A stretch of 15,949 nucleotides of DNA. Origin: RGIG5327 sp045612485. Its GTDB lineage: Bacteria; Verrucomicrobiota; Lentisphaeria; Victivallales; UBA1829. The notes beneath the pieces are model-generated. The model was given only the letters and a program-made list of their open reading frames with translations. It did no database searches and was not told the DNA's origin. Shown piece after piece: positions 7,729 through 15,133 of this stretch. Within the stretch, counting starts at the first letter, position 1; every line of letters begins with the position of its first letter. A program made the translations under genes and the position numbers. Where the stretch lies: positions 1 to 15,949 of the forward strand of contig JAZKZE010000056.1 in assembly GCA_045612485.1 (NCBI GenBank). The letters are read 5' to 3'.

Positions 7729-7756
7729 ATTATAGCACAAAAAGAACAAAAATCAA
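7729..7756 (-). promoter_or_regulatory. Promoter of the RodZ-like gene, overlapping the ftsK stop codon
   Basis: On the minus strand: TTGATT (7751-7756), 16-bp spacer ending in GTGC, TATAAT (7729-7734). The -10 is a consensus match with an extended TGC. The TGA stop of ftsK (7753-7755) lies inside the -35 element. Confidence 0.65.
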
Positions 7757-10476
7757 TCCGGTTTTCCCAGTTCATCAAAAACAAGGATCGTTCTTTTCTG
7801 ACCGCCGGGGAGGGGGGCGGAAACGATGCCGCGTTTTTCAAATGTATCAATGATCTCGGCAGCGGTATTGTAGCCGATGGTCATCCTTCTTTGCAGATAA
7901 GATGTACTGATCTTGCCTTCCCGCAGCATGATTTCAAGAGCTTTACGCAACTTTTCATCATCCGAACTTTTCAGATATTTTGCACAGGCAGTACGGATAT
8001 ATTCATTCATTGCCGCATTTTCATTTTCCAGTTCTTCCACACTTGTTTCTGCAAAAGAATTTTCTCCGTCATCGGGAGCATCCTCTTCCTCATCCGCAGA
8101 ACCCGGATCAAGCAGTACGGTATCGTTGAAGCTCTGGGGAACCTGACTGGAAACAAAATCCACGGTTTTCTGGATCTCCGGATCGGAGACCATGGACCCC
8201 TGGATACGTTCCATTTCCCCGCTGGGACCTTTGAAAAGCATGTCCCCTTTGCCCAGAAGTTTTTCCGCACCTATGGTATCAAGGATAACACGGCTGTCGG
8301 TAAAGTTGGATACTTTGAAGGAGATTTTTGTGGGCAGGTTCGCCTTGATGGTTCCTGTAATAATATCCTTTCTGGGAGTCTGGGTGGCGATCACAAGATG
8401 GATCCCTGCCGCACGTCCTTTCTGAGCTATACGGCAGATACTTGTTTCCACATCCCCCTTGGCTTCTGTCATCATAATATCTGCAAGTTCGTCCACGATA
8501 ATGAGCAGATAAGGAAGTTTCTGCGGGATCACATCGCCGTTTTCATCCAGGACCGGAGCAGGATCATTGGGACGGGAATTGAAGGCATTGAGATTTTTCG
8601 CCTTCACCCTTGCCAGCATCTGGTAACGGTGTTCCATCTCATTGACCCCCCAGCGCAGGGCAAAGGGGACTTTCTTGGGGTCATTGACTACCGGTGTGAT
8701 CAGATGGGGCAGCGGCCGGTACATCTCCAGTTCCACAAATTTCGGGTCCACCATGATAAGTTTGAGATCAAAGGGAGAAAATTTGTACAGCAGACTCATA
8801 ATAAGCGTATTCATACATACGCTCTTTCCGCTTCCTGTGGAACCGGCAATAAGAAGGTGGGGGGCTTTGGCAAGGTCGGTAACGATGACTTTGCCGGAAA
8901 CATCTTTCCCCAGAATGATCGGTATATCCGCATGGGATTCCTTCCAGGCGGAGGATTCAAAAAGTTCCCGGATAAAGACCATATTGGAAATTTTGTTGGG
9001 GACTTCCACTCCCACAGCATTTTTACCGGGGATGGGGGCAAGGACACGCACACTTGTAGCACACATATCCATGGCAATATTGTTCTGGATGCCGGTAACT
9101 TTATCCACTTTTATCCCCGGTTCCAGTGTGATCTCAAAACGGGTGATACGGGGACCGACAACTGTACCGGAAACCTGACCGGCAATATCGAAGCTGTCCA
9201 GAGTTGCCTGTAAGGTGGCTTTTGCTTTGTTGAGATGTGCCGCATCTTCTGTTTTTGCGTCAGCAGGGGGCGGAGTAAGCATGGGAACAGGCGGGAGTTC
9301 AAAATTGCCATTGTATGTGACAGGGGCAGTCTGTTTTTTTGTGTCAGGCCCCTGGGCTTTATCCCGGATGTCGGCAGCATAAGCGTCCTGCGGATCGTTC
9401 CCTGTACGTTCCGCGGAGGAAAGGTCTTTTATTTCCCGTGTTTCTTCTTCCTCCTCAAGGTTATCTTCTGCTGCAACCTTTACTTTTCTCAAAGGGGGGG
9501 CTTCTTCTGTATCTTCCTCAAGGTCATCTTCCTGCTGCCGGAGTTTATTTTCATTTTCTTCCTCCTCATTTTCTTCCTCATCTTCCGGCGGCATTTCAGA
9601 AGGTGCAGATTTTGTCACAGGATTTTTTCTTCCTCTTCCTGCTGTGATAAGGGGAGATATTTCCTCCTCATCCTCCTCTTCTTCTTCCATATTATTCTTT
9701 CTCCGGAAAGAAGGAACTTTTACAGAAAGGGAATTACCGGAAAGGAGTCTCAGAAGGATGTCTTTCCAATCCGCAAGAAATATAAAAACAAGTCCGGAAA
9801 CAAGCAATACGGAAGCAGTGACAATGGTTCCCACTGTTCCGATATACATCCTTAAAAGTCCTGCTGCAAAAAGGTCTGTTTCCGGGGCGGCAAAATATGC
9901 TCCGAAAACACCGCCGGAAAGAGCAAGGAAAGGCGCATCTGAGTGACCGATCCCCAGTGCGGCTGTACGCATAACAAAATCCTGCGGGGAGATCGCCATA
10001 AGCAGTGTGGTTCCTGTGATCACGGCGATGATGGAAAGAAAATACCCTTTCCTTTTCATGGGGACAGGTATAAAAGAACGGATGGCACTTAAGGTAAGCA
10101 GAAGGGCGATGGGGTAGGTGGCAAGTCCGAATACATAGAAGAAAAATTTGGAGAGATTGGCACCGGTAAGTCCGCCCCAGTTTGCAAGATGACCTTCTGT
10201 TCCTCCGTCGATAATGGAGGTATCCACCGGATCATAGGAGAATATGGCAAGAAGGAAAAGAGCGATAAGCAAAGCCCCCAGTATATATTTGATCTTGAAT
10301 TCATACACAGGCACTTCCTGCTCTCTGTTTGCAGGAGCATTTTTGCCGCGCTCCGGATTTTTTGAAGATCTGCCGCCGGGGGAGGGGATAACATCCTGAA
10401 TACCGGAATCGTTATCCTCATCTTCAAACATGGGGTAATCCCTCAAAGGGGAATCTTTTTCTCTGTTTTCTTTCAT
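7753..10476 (-). CDS. ftsK: DNA translocase FtsK/SpoIIIE family
   Basis: A 907-residue protein of standard layout. The N-terminal region has about four to five membrane segments (62-80, 110-134, 144-163, about 180-197, 208-235). A long linker (about 240-420) is strongly acidic, with runs of Glu around 263-272, 298-309 and 340-346. The motor follows: an alpha domain (about 425-500; GTVVGPRITRFEITLEPG), the RecA-like beta domain with Walker A GSTGSGKS (545-552), Walker B LLIIVDE (657-663) and RAAGIHLVIATQTP (688-701), and a C-terminal winged-helix gamma domain (about 856-900; YLQRRMTIGYNTAAEIIDTFEKRGIV). FtsK sits at the division septum and pumps chromosome ends toward dif for XerCD resolution; the gamma domain reads the KOPS polarity sequence. 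The ATG at 10474-10476 gives a charged N-terminus just before the first membrane segment; its ribosome site is weak. First gene of the ftsK/RodZ-like/ligase-like series. Confidence 0.93.
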   Translation of the reverse strand: MKENREKDSPLRDYPMFEDEDNDSGIQDVIPSPGGRSSKNPERGKNAPANREQEVPVYEFKIKYILGALLIALFLLAIFSYDPVDTSIIDGGTEGHLANWGGLTGANLSKFFFYVFGLATYPIALLLTLSAIRSFIPVPMKRKGYFLSIIAVITGTTLLMAISPQDFVMRTAALGIGHSDAPFLALSGGVFGAYFAAPETDLFAAGLLRMYIGTVGTIVTASVLLVSGLVFIFLADWKDILLRLLSGNSLSVKVPSFRRKNNMEEEEEDEEEISPLITAGRGRKNPVTKSAPSEMPPEDEEENEEEENENKLRQQEDDLEEDTEEAPPLRKVKVAAEDNLEEEEETREIKDLSSAERTGNDPQDAYAADIRDKAQGPDTKKQTAPVTYNGNFELPPVPMLTPPPADAKTEDAAHLNKAKATLQATLDSFDIAGQVSGTVVGPRITRFEITLEPGIKVDKVTGIQNNIAMDMCATSVRVLAPIPGKNAVGVEVPNKISNMVFIRELFESSAWKESHADIPIILGKDVSGKVIVTDLAKAPHLLIAGSTGSGKSVCMNTLIMSLLYKFSPFDLKLIMVDPKFVELEMYRPLPHLITPVVNDPKKVPFALRWGVNEMEHRYQMLARVKAKNLNAFNSRPNDPAPVLDENGDVIPQKLPYLLIIVDELADIMMTEAKGDVETSICRIAQKGRAAGIHLVIATQTPRKDIITGTIKANLPTKISFKVSNFTDSRVILDTIGAEKLLGKGDMLFKGPSGEMERIQGSMVSDPEIQKTVDFVSSQVPQSFNDTVLLDPGSADEEEDAPDDGENSFAETSVEELENENAAMNEYIRTACAKYLKSSDDEKLRKALEIMLREGKISTSYLQRRMTIGYNTAAEIIDTFEKRGIVSAPLPGGQKRTILVFDELGKPD

Positions 10477-10534
10477 CTGGGAACTGTTTCTGCTCTATGG
10501 GGTTCTTCTGTAAATCGTCATACTTTTCTCAGAA

Positions 10535-10562
10535 AAGATAGCACCTTTTTCTGAATATGCAA
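10535..10562 (-). promoter_or_regulatory. Probable ftsK promoter
   Basis: On the minus strand: TTGCAT (10557-10562), 16-bp spacer ending in GTGC, TATCTT (10535-10540); predicted start near 10528, about 50 bases before the ftsK ATG. Same extended -10 layout as the other promoters here. Confidence 0.5.
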
Positions 10563-10602
10563 GGATAAAATATTTTTTATATATAAAATAAATGTTTTTT
10601 GC

Positions 10603-10627
10603 TTCCGGTGCCTTCCGGAATTTTTTT
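10603..10627 (+). terminator. Hairpin with T run on the plus strand, at the end of the Sir2 gene
   Basis: TTCCGG (10603-10608) pairs with CCGGAA (10615-10620) across a 6-base loop, followed by seven T on the plus strand. No plus-strand gene ends here; it would stop antisense transcription entering the Sir2 gene. In the sense direction of the Sir2 gene the stem is followed by GC and an A run, so it is not a classical terminator for that gene, though it could still protect the 3' end. Confidence 0.4.
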
Positions 10628-11394
10628 CAGAAAGTTATGGAAAAATATTTCTGCATCTCTTCAGTAAAGGTCTTTATGTCCCTGAATACGAATGCCGCTC
10701 TGGAATCATAAGAGGTACTCTGGGCATTGACGATCACAAGTTTTTTCCTGTTTACTGTTGCTTCACCCGGCAGACCGGCAACCGGGAATACGGTAAGACT
10801 GCTGCCTAAAACAATGAGTATATCACTTGTGCCACAATCCCGGTAAGCACTTTTCAGATCGGATTCATTGAGTCCTTCTCCGAAGAATACAACTTCCGGT
10901 TTGATCAGACTATTGCATTTTTCACATCTGGGGATCCTGTTTTGTTCCGCAATTTTTCTTACTGTATCTGTTTCGTAGAAAGTCCGGCAGCCTGTACAGT
11001 AATGTTTTGCAAGAGTTCCGTGCAGTTCCACTACAGGCTCGCTTCCCGCCTTGCTGTGCAGTACATCAATGTTCTGGGTATAGATCGTTCCCAGCAAGCC
11101 TTTTTCCTGCATCTTTGCCAGTGTCAGGTGTGCTGCGGAAGGCGTTTTATCCAGCATGGGGTAAAGATATTCTTTTGCATAATGGAAAAAAACTTCCGGT
11201 CTTTCATGGAAGAAATTTATATCAAAGATCTTTTCCCGTTTGACACCGTAAAGAGTATCGCCCTGGGAATAGAAGCCGTTTTCCCCGCGGAAATCTGCGA
11301 TCCCGGAAAGTGTGGAGATCCCGGCTCCGGTAAGAACGGTGACTTTTTTTGCATTTCCGATCTCTTCAAAACATCTGCTGTATTTTTCTGTCAT
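10627..11394 (-). CDS. Sir2-family NAD-dependent protein deacylase
   Basis: The 255-residue protein carries the sirtuin signatures in order: TGAGIS (22-27) and GIADFRG (31-37) of the NAD-binding fold, YTQNID (105-110), catalytic His125 in ELHG, four zinc ligands Cys133, Cys136, Cys157 and Cys160 as two CxxC pairs, KPEVVFFGE (165-173), GSSL (197-200) and VNAQ (222-225). Sirtuins remove acetyl or other acyl groups from lysine using NAD, giving nicotinamide and O-acyl-ADP-ribose. The Tyr and Arg of desuccinylase-type class III enzymes are not evident after the first motif, so plain deacetylation is more likely; this is inference. GGGAG stands 9 bases before the ATG. It lies 29 bp downstream of the unknown membrane-anchored gene and is probably the last gene of the argH operon. 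Confidence 0.9.
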   Translation of the reverse strand: MTEKYSRCFEEIGNAKKVTVLTGAGISTLSGIADFRGENGFYSQGDTLYGVKREKIFDINFFHERPEVFFHYAKEYLYPMLDKTPSAAHLTLAKMQEKGLLGTIYTQNIDVLHSKAGSEPVVELHGTLAKHYCTGCRTFYETDTVRKIAEQNRIPRCEKCNSLIKPEVVFFGEGLNESDLKSAYRDCGTSDILIVLGSSLTVFPVAGLPGEATVNRKKLVIVNAQSTSYDSRAAFVFRDIKTFTEEMQKYFSITF

Positions 11395-11423
11395 CGTGTT
11401 TTTCTCCCGTATTTACCTGTTGT

Positions 11424-12146
11424 TCAGAGGGAAAAGCCCAGTTCTCTGAAAAGGGCGGAAATAAATCTTTCCGCGTCAGCTTCTCCCGTACTTACCCCGG
11501 AAGGCCTTGTAAGGCGGAGCTTGAAATATCTGGCATAATTTTTCTTTTCCGCCGTTGTTTCCCCGGGGGAGGAAAGCAGCCCTGTAACAAGCATGGATTC
11601 ATAGGCAGAATCGCCTATCTGACAATGAAAAGAACATTTGTAGAGGGAGGGTCTTCCGCCGGATTGTTTGAGGATCTCTTTTTTTACAGAAGAAATACTC
11701 TCTTTTACCGGGAGGAACTCTTCCTGTTTTTTTTCATTTCCTGCCGCAGAGCCTTTCAGGATCGCGTTCACCGTTTTTTCATATTCCCGGACAAGATTTT
11801 CCTCCCGGATGGGGGAACTGCCTGTATCATCAGTATAGAGATAAATATCCGCATATTCTCCGGTTTCTCCGGCATAACGGATCACTGTACCATATACCGG
11901 ATTGGCATTTTCCGTAACGGAATCTTTTTTATAGCCCGCAAGGACCGGGGGAAAAGTGATCCCCAGTGCCGGAATGCTGTAAGAAGCATTTTCCGGCAGT
12001 TGCCGTACCGTTACCGGAACCGGAGCTTTTGCTTGCGTTTTTTCTGTTTTTCCTGCCGCAAAATAGATAATGATACCGGCGGCAGCAAAGACTGCAATAA
12101 GGATAATGGCGATGCGTCTGCCGGAAAATATGCTGGATATACTCAT
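11424..12146 (-). CDS. Membrane-anchored protein of unknown function
   Basis: Not recognised. The 240-residue protein has a short basic N-terminus (SGRR), one hydrophobic segment (about 12-31) and a soluble remainder that should lie outside the cytoplasmic membrane. That part contains PALGITFPPVLAGY (59-72), then a probable beta-rich stretch (GTVIRYAGETGEYADIYLY) and a C-terminal helical end ERFISALFRELGF. The pattern of an aromatic-rich beta domain resembles proteins that measure or bind at the envelope, but no family can be named. Its ATG overlaps the argH stop by one base (TAATG), which suggests translational coupling; a GAGG lies about 12 bases upstream. Position between argH and a Sir2 gene gives no clear hint of function. 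Confidence 0.7.
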   Translation of the reverse strand: MSISSIFSGRRIAIILIAVFAAAGIIIYFAAGKTEKTQAKAPVPVTVRQLPENASYSIPALGITFPPVLAGYKKDSVTENANPVYGTVIRYAGETGEYADIYLYTDDTGSSPIREENLVREYEKTVNAILKGSAAGNEKKQEEFLPVKESISSVKKEILKQSGGRPSLYKCSFHCQIGDSAYESMLVTGLLSSPGETTAEKKNYARYFKLRLTRPSGVSTGEADAERFISALFRELGFSL

Positions 12147-13534
12147 TATTGTACAGAGTCCTCTGAAAGATGTTTTTTCCAGAATTCAAGCTGACTTGCC
12201 ACCTGTTTATAACCGGTAGCACCGAAAATATCCCTGTTTTCCACTGCTGTGACGGGGGACTGGAACACATCTTTCATGGAATCGTCAAATTCCGGGATGA
12301 CACTCAACATTTCTTCACTGGAAAGTTCATTGAGTTTTTTACCGGCTTCCCCGGCATAGCGCACCAGCGCACCGACTCTGTGGTGGGCAGTACGGAAGGG
12401 GACTCCTTTGCGTACAAGATGTTCTGCCAGATCGGTTGCCAGAAGTCCCGGATCGGTTGCGGCAGCAAGCATCTTTTCCTCATTTGCCTTCATGCCGGCG
12501 ATCATGGGGGGGAATACGGAAAGGATCCCGTAAACCGTATCAATGGCATCAAAAAGACCTTCTTTATCTTCCTGAAGGTCACGATTGTAGGTAAGGGGCA
12601 ATCCTTTGCAGATGGTGAGAATGGACATGAGGGAACCGTAAATACGGCCGGTTTTGCCTCTGGAGATCTCGGCAATATCCGGGTTTTTCTTCTGGGGCAT
12701 GAGACTGGAACCGGTGCAGTAGGCATCCGGGAGCATCACAAAAGAAAATTCCTGGGACATCCAGAGAATGATATCTTCAGAAAGACGGGAAATATTCATG
12801 GCGAAAATTGCCAGTGCGGAAAGAACTTCACAGGTGAAATCCCTGGAGGCGACTGCATCCATACTGTTGCGGGAGATGGCAGGGAAGGAGAGTTTTTCCT
12901 GTACGCTTTGACGGTTGATGGGGAGTGTTGCCCCGGCAATGGCTCCGGAACCCAGGGTAAGAACGTTCAGACGTTTCCCCGCATCCAGGAGCCGTCCGAT
13001 GTCCCGTTCAAACATTTCTGCATAGGCAAGCAGATGGTGGGCAAAAAGTACCGGCTGAGCGTGCTGCAAATGGGTGAATCCGGGCATGATCGTTTCTTTG
13101 TATTCATCCGCTTTGGCAACCAGGGCCTGCTGCAAGGTGCGGATCTTTTGCGCTATATTTTTTGTTTCGTCACGCAGGTAAAGACGGATATCCAGATTGA
13201 CCTGGTCATTTCTGCTGCGGGCGGTATGCACTCTTGCTCCGTCATCCCCCAGTTTGGCGATGAGTTCGGATTCGATGTGCATGTGGATATCTTCCAGTTC
13301 GGCAGTGAAGGTGAAATCCCCTTTTTCGATACGTTCAAGGATCCTGTCCAGTTCCTCACAGATCGCTTTTGCGGAACTTTCAGGAATGATCTTCTGTTCG
13401 GCAAGCATACTTGCGTGAGCTTTACTGCCCATGATGTCGTATTTGTAAAGCCGTTTGTCATAGGAAATGGATTCCGTGAAATCCCGGACTGAATTCTGTG
13501 TTGCTTCTGCGAAGCGGCCGCCCCAAAGTGCCAT
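12146..13534 (-). CDS. argH: Argininosuccinate lyase
   Basis: The 462-residue protein has the usual length and motifs: ALWGGRFAE at the start, HTARSRNDQV (103-112), GFTHLQHAQP (152-161) with the catalytic-region His158, and the fumarase/aspartase superfamily signature GSSLMPQKKNPD (275-286) on the mobile catalytic loop with Ser276/Ser277. It splits argininosuccinate into arginine and fumarate, the last step of arginine synthesis, as a cytoplasmic homotetramer. GAGG stands 5 bases before the ATG at 13532-13534. All expected core residues that can be checked are present. First gene of a probable three-gene unit with the membrane-anchored unknown protein (one-base overlap) and the Sir2 gene. No other arginine genes are in the window. 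Confidence 0.96.
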   Translation of the reverse strand: MALWGGRFAEATQNSVRDFTESISYDKRLYKYDIMGSKAHASMLAEQKIIPESSAKAICEELDRILERIEKGDFTFTAELEDIHMHIESELIAKLGDDGARVHTARSRNDQVNLDIRLYLRDETKNIAQKIRTLQQALVAKADEYKETIMPGFTHLQHAQPVLFAHHLLAYAEMFERDIGRLLDAGKRLNVLTLGSGAIAGATLPINRQSVQEKLSFPAISRNSMDAVASRDFTCEVLSALAIFAMNISRLSEDIILWMSQEFSFVMLPDAYCTGSSLMPQKKNPDIAEISRGKTGRIYGSLMSILTICKGLPLTYNRDLQEDKEGLFDAIDTVYGILSVFPPMIAGMKANEEKMLAAATDPGLLATDLAEHLVRKGVPFRTAHHRVGALVRYAGEAGKKLNELSSEEMLSVIPEFDDSMKDVFQSPVTAVENRDIFGATGYKQVASQLEFWKKHLSEDSVQ

Positions 13535-13591
13535 AAAAACCTCACTCGTAATTTCTTTGATTTTGTAGTATGGAAAATATATGATCCATAC

Positions 13592-13620
13592 AATATAGCA
13601 CCATTTGGGGAAAACGGAAA
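13592..13620 (-). promoter_or_regulatory. Probable argH promoter (extended -10, weak -35)
   Basis: On the minus strand: TATATT (13592-13597) preceded directly by GTGC; the -35 position (13614-13620) has only TTTCCG/TTCCGT, a poor match. Predicted start near 13585, about 50 bases before argH. Diverges from the lipoprotein promoter. Confidence 0.5.
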
Positions 13621-13644
13621 GATAAACAATGCCCTAAAGTAAAG

Positions 13645-13700
13645 TTTTTTTGATTTTTTCGTTAAAAAAAGGAGAAAATAGCAAAAAAACACTCTTTTTT
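13645..13700. other. Phased A/T tracts (probable intrinsic bend) upstream of the lipoprotein promoter
   Basis: Six tracts of four to seven A or T are centred at about 13648, 13656.5, 13667, 13676.5, 13686 and 13697.5, that is about 8.5-11.5 bp apart, close to one helical turn. Such phasing bends DNA. It ends 13 bp before the -35 of the plus-strand promoter and lies between two divergent promoters. Confidence 0.55.
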
Positions 13701-13712
13701 GTCTTTCGGGGG

Positions 13713-13740
13713 TTGCAATCAAAGAAGAAACTGCTATATT
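13713..13740 (+). promoter_or_regulatory. Promoter of the TRL-like lipoprotein gene
   Basis: TTGCAA (13713-13718), 16-bp spacer ending in CTGC, TATATT (13735-13740); predicted start near 13747, about 39 bases before the ATG. Extended -10 and an upstream bent A/T-rich stretch suggest strong expression. Confidence 0.7.
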
Positions 13741-13785
13741 TTCACTAAGTAAAAGTTTTTCAAAACAAAACACAATGGAGGAAAA

Positions 13786-14109
13786 ATGTCTATCACCAAA
13801 AAGATCTCAGTTTTCGTTGCGGGGCTTCTTGCCATGACCGTTATCACCGGATGTGCCACATCCATTCCTTTCGGTTGCCTTTACACTGATGTGACTCTGC
13901 CTGCCGGTCTCGGCAACGGGGAACTCACCTACAGCAAAGAAGCATCTGCAAAATGTACTTCCATGCTCGGTCTCATTGCCGTCGGTAATGCTTCTCTGAA
14001 TGCTGCTGCCAACGAAGGTGCCATCACCAAGATCTCCTGGGCAAGCTACAAGGTCGTCAATATTCTCGGTTTCTATGCCACTTACAAAGTGACAGTGTAC
14101 GGCGAATAA
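13786..14109 (+). CDS. TRL-like family lipoprotein
   Basis: A 107-residue protein with a lipoprotein signal peptide: basic MSITKK, hydrophobic core VFVAGLLAMTVI, and lipobox ITGC with the lipidated Cys at 23. The mature part matches the TRL-like pattern: PFGCLYTDVTLP near its start, a Lys-Glu-Ala-Cys-type segment (KEASAKCTSM), LGLIAVGNASLNAAANEGAITKI, and a C-terminal ILGFYATYKVTVYGE. Members were named from a gene in the Pseudomonas tRNA-Leu region and are small lipoproteins of unknown function. GGAGG stands 4 bases before the ATG, a strong ribosome site. It has a good promoter and is followed by a strong hairpin, so it is probably made in quantity, alone or with limited readthrough into prmC. 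Family call likely; role unknown. Confidence 0.8.
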   Translation: MSITKKISVFVAGLLAMTVITGCATSIPFGCLYTDVTLPAGLGNGELTYSKEASAKCTSMLGLIAVGNASLNAAANEGAITKISWASYKVVNILGFYATYKVTVYGE

Positions 14110-14130
14110 GTCCTTTTCCGTATGATTTGC

Positions 14131-14164
14131 AGGACGGTTCTCTTCTGTGGAACCGTCCTTTTTT
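14131..14164 (+). terminator. Intrinsic terminator or attenuator between lipoprotein gene and prmC
   Basis: A perfect 10-bp stem (AGGACGGTTC 14131-14140 with GAACCGTCCT 14150-14159), 9-base loop and T run to 14164. Only 22 bases separate it from the prmC ATG, leaving no room for a separate promoter after it. Confidence 0.85.
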
Positions 14165-14186
14165 ATTATTCCCGGAGGCGTTTGCA

Positions 14187-15041
14187 ATGACAACACTTGC
14201 CCAGTACCGCAAAACATTGTATGAAGCATTTACAGAGGGCGGATTCGAGTCTGCCCAACTGGAAGCGGATTATATCGTAAGCGAAATTACTTCCATTCCC
14301 CATATCGAACTTCTTCTTTATCCTGAACGGCTTCTGACGGAAGAGGAATTGAAAAAAGGCAACTCTTTTCTTGCCCGCCGTATGAAGAATGAGCCGTTCC
14401 AGTATATTTTCGGCTGGACACCTTTCCGGGATATTGATCTCAAAGTAGCCCCGGGGGTATTGATCCCGCGACCGGAGACGGAGGGTATGGTGGATTTTGT
14501 ACTGAAAGCACTTCCCCGCAATGGCAGACTTTGTGAACTTGGTGTGGGATCGGGTGCTATCTCGCTGTCCGTGGCTTCTGAAAGAAGAGATGTAACGGTG
14601 GAAGGCAGTGAGATTTCAGAAGAAGCCTTTGCGATTGCGGAAGAAAACAGAAAGAATCTTGCATTGTCCAATGTGACTTTTTTTAAGGGGGATCTCTTTT
14701 CGCCTTTTGCCGGAAAAGTGTTTGATGTGATCACCGGCAATCTTCCCTATATCCCGCTTTCTGAAAAAAACAATCTTCCTGCCAACGTACGGGATTATGA
14801 ACCGGAAACTGCTTTATTTGCTGAAGACGGTGGATTTGCCCTTATTGAAAGGACGATCCTTGTTTCTCCGCAGTATTTTACACGGACCGGGAACTGCGCT
14901 CTGATTCTGGAAATGGGGGAAGAACATGGTGTCCGGGCATTGGAATGTGCTGAAAAAACGGGATTTTTTACGGAATACAAAATTGAAGAGGATATTTTCG
15001 GAGTTCCCCGTTTTCTGCATGCATGCAGAAAGAATCAATGA
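14187..15041 (+). CDS. prmC: Peptide chain release factor N5-glutamine methyltransferase
   Basis: A 284-residue protein of normal length. The N-terminal helical domain (1-75) ends in EPFQYIFG, typical of PrmC, followed by LIPRPETE (92-99). The SAM-binding fold has ELGVGSGAISL (117-127) as motif I, and the catalytic motif reads N185-L-P-Y188, where most PrmC proteins have NPPY. It is followed by RDYEPETALFAEDGGFALIERTI (202-224), the family's conserved DYEP-AL-DGG segment. PrmC methylates the Gln of the GGQ motif in release factors RF1 and RF2 using S-adenosylmethionine, aiding termination of translation. The start at 14187 is chosen because GGAGG lies 8 bases upstream; a longer frame from 14127 would begin inside the preceding terminator region and adds 20 residues unlike the family. 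It has no visible promoter of its own and probably depends on readthrough from the lipoprotein gene. Confidence 0.92.
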   Translation: MTTLAQYRKTLYEAFTEGGFESAQLEADYIVSEITSIPHIELLLYPERLLTEEELKKGNSFLARRMKNEPFQYIFGWTPFRDIDLKVAPGVLIPRPETEGMVDFVLKALPRNGRLCELGVGSGAISLSVASERRDVTVEGSEISEEAFAIAEENRKNLALSNVTFFKGDLFSPFAGKVFDVITGNLPYIPLSEKNNLPANVRDYEPETALFAEDGGFALIERTILVSPQYFTRTGNCALILEMGEEHGVRALECAEKTGFFTEYKIEEDIFGVPRFLHACRKNQ

Positions 15042-15133
15042 ACAAACTTTGTTATCTTTTTTGCAGATTTTATTCAATCTGAAGATATTCCCTGGGTCAT
15101 TTTAATTAGTTGATCATATTTTACTGATTGTAC

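Noticed and set aside
7594..9213. 539-codon open frame on the plus strand opposite the RodZ-like gene and ftsK
   Set aside because: Mirror of real genes: the minus strand encodes a clear FtsK motor with Walker motifs. The antisense frame has no ribosome site, no recognisable domain and a composition rich in His, Cys and Phe.
12170..13492. 440-codon open frame opposite argH
   Set aside because: argH on the minus strand carries all family motifs; the opposite frame is a codon-bias shadow.
14127..14186. Longer prmC start at 14127
   Set aside because: It would begin inside the terminator region and add 20 residues not typical of PrmC; the GGAGG before 14187 fits better.
15013..15030. 18-base perfect palindrome TTCTGCATGCATGCAGAA at the end of prmC
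   Set aside because: Inside the coding region for the last residues and made partly of the simple repeat GCAT; no loop and no T run directly after, so neither a terminator nor a supported binding site.
15042..15062. Short stem AACAA/TTGTT followed by T after prmC
   Set aside because: Five weak A-T-rich pairs with a 3-base loop; too unstable to call a terminator.
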